A DNA stretch of 43,440 bases, from positions 1-43,440 of the forward strand of contig JAYPDM010000010.1 in the NCBI GenBank assembly GCA_038125265.1. The letters are read 5' to 3'. Shown one piece after another: positions 43,417 to 43,440 of the stretch (positions are counted from its first letter, which is position 1; every line of letters starts with the position of its first letter). Source of the DNA: JAURFX01 sp038125265 (lineage in GTDB: Bacteria > Pseudomonadota > Gammaproteobacteria > Steroidobacterales > Rariloculaceae). The position numbers and the translations under genes were made by a program. The notes below the pieces were generated by a model. It saw only the letters and a list, made by a program, of their open reading frames with translations, was not told the origin of the DNA and ran no database searches.

Positions 43417-43440
43417 AGGGAATTATAGATAAATTACGCT

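Noticed and set aside
1..43440. Mobile elements, CRISPR arrays, phage or defence islands
   Set aside because: No transposase, integrase other than XerC, spaced direct repeats or toxin-antitoxin pairs are visible; gene content is core throughout.

Overview
The window is 43.4 kb of AT-rich, tightly packed bacterial chromosome that includes the dnaA region. Gene content and order point to a gammaproteobacterium: rpmH-rnpA-yidC-mnmE-mnmG transcribed leftward, dnaA-dnaN-recF-gyrB rightward, then plsC-gmhB-glycyl-tRNA synthetase, glnA-ntrB-ntrC, gpsA-secB-yibN, dapF-DUF484-xerC and ubiE-ubiJ-ubiB. Many neighbouring genes overlap by 1-16 bases, and no stretch longer than about 180 bases lacks a gene, which suggests a streamlined, probably marine lineage (SAR86-like is my guess, not proven). 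I see no insertion sequences, prophage, CRISPR, rRNA or tRNA. Two runs of exactly 100 N (11756-11855 in recF, 23164-23263 in gpsA) are scaffold gaps of unknown true size.

Left arm (1-8973, minus strand): rpmH, rnpA, yidC, mnmE, a TPR/2-oxoglutarate oxygenase gene, mnmG, oppA and the start of oppB read as one run. yidD is absent between rnpA and yidC. rsmG-parA-parB, which usually follow mnmG, are replaced by peptide-uptake genes. Replication core (9157-14448): dnaA, a DnaA-box-bearing gap that is a candidate oriC, dnaN, recF (broken by a gap) and gyrB. A perfect 16-base parS centromere site lies inside the 3' end of recF.

Nitrogen and translation block (14445-22281): plsC, gmhB and a single-chain glycyl-tRNA synthetase point left. 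glnA-ntrB-ntrC point right and are preceded by two NtrC-type boxes. The glutamine synthetase has Phe where the adenylylated Tyr is normally found, so this cell has probably lost covalent GS control while keeping NtrB/NtrC transcriptional control. A class 1 (Cys-type) dihydroorotate dehydrogenase closes the block.

Middle (22329-31044): trmL, gpsA-secB-rhodanese, a small parvulin, a membrane acyltransferase, dapF-DUF484-xerC, an orphan ParA ATPase, a HemY-like protein, ubiK and a c5-type cytochrome. Right arm (31045-43440): a DUF5916 outer-membrane protein, the ubiquinone genes ubiE-ubiJ-ubiB, and a complete seven-gene trpEGDCFBA operon with no gene fusions. The trp operon runs on into a DUF2007 zinc-finger protein and a CinA-type domain protein.

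Most of the window is core metabolism. The points most worth a second look are the parS site in recF, the Tyr-to-Phe change in GlnA, the dual-promoter-like glnA control region, the oxygenase gene between the two tRNA U34 modification genes, and the apparent replacement of glyQ/glyS by a single-chain enzyme at the ancestral position.
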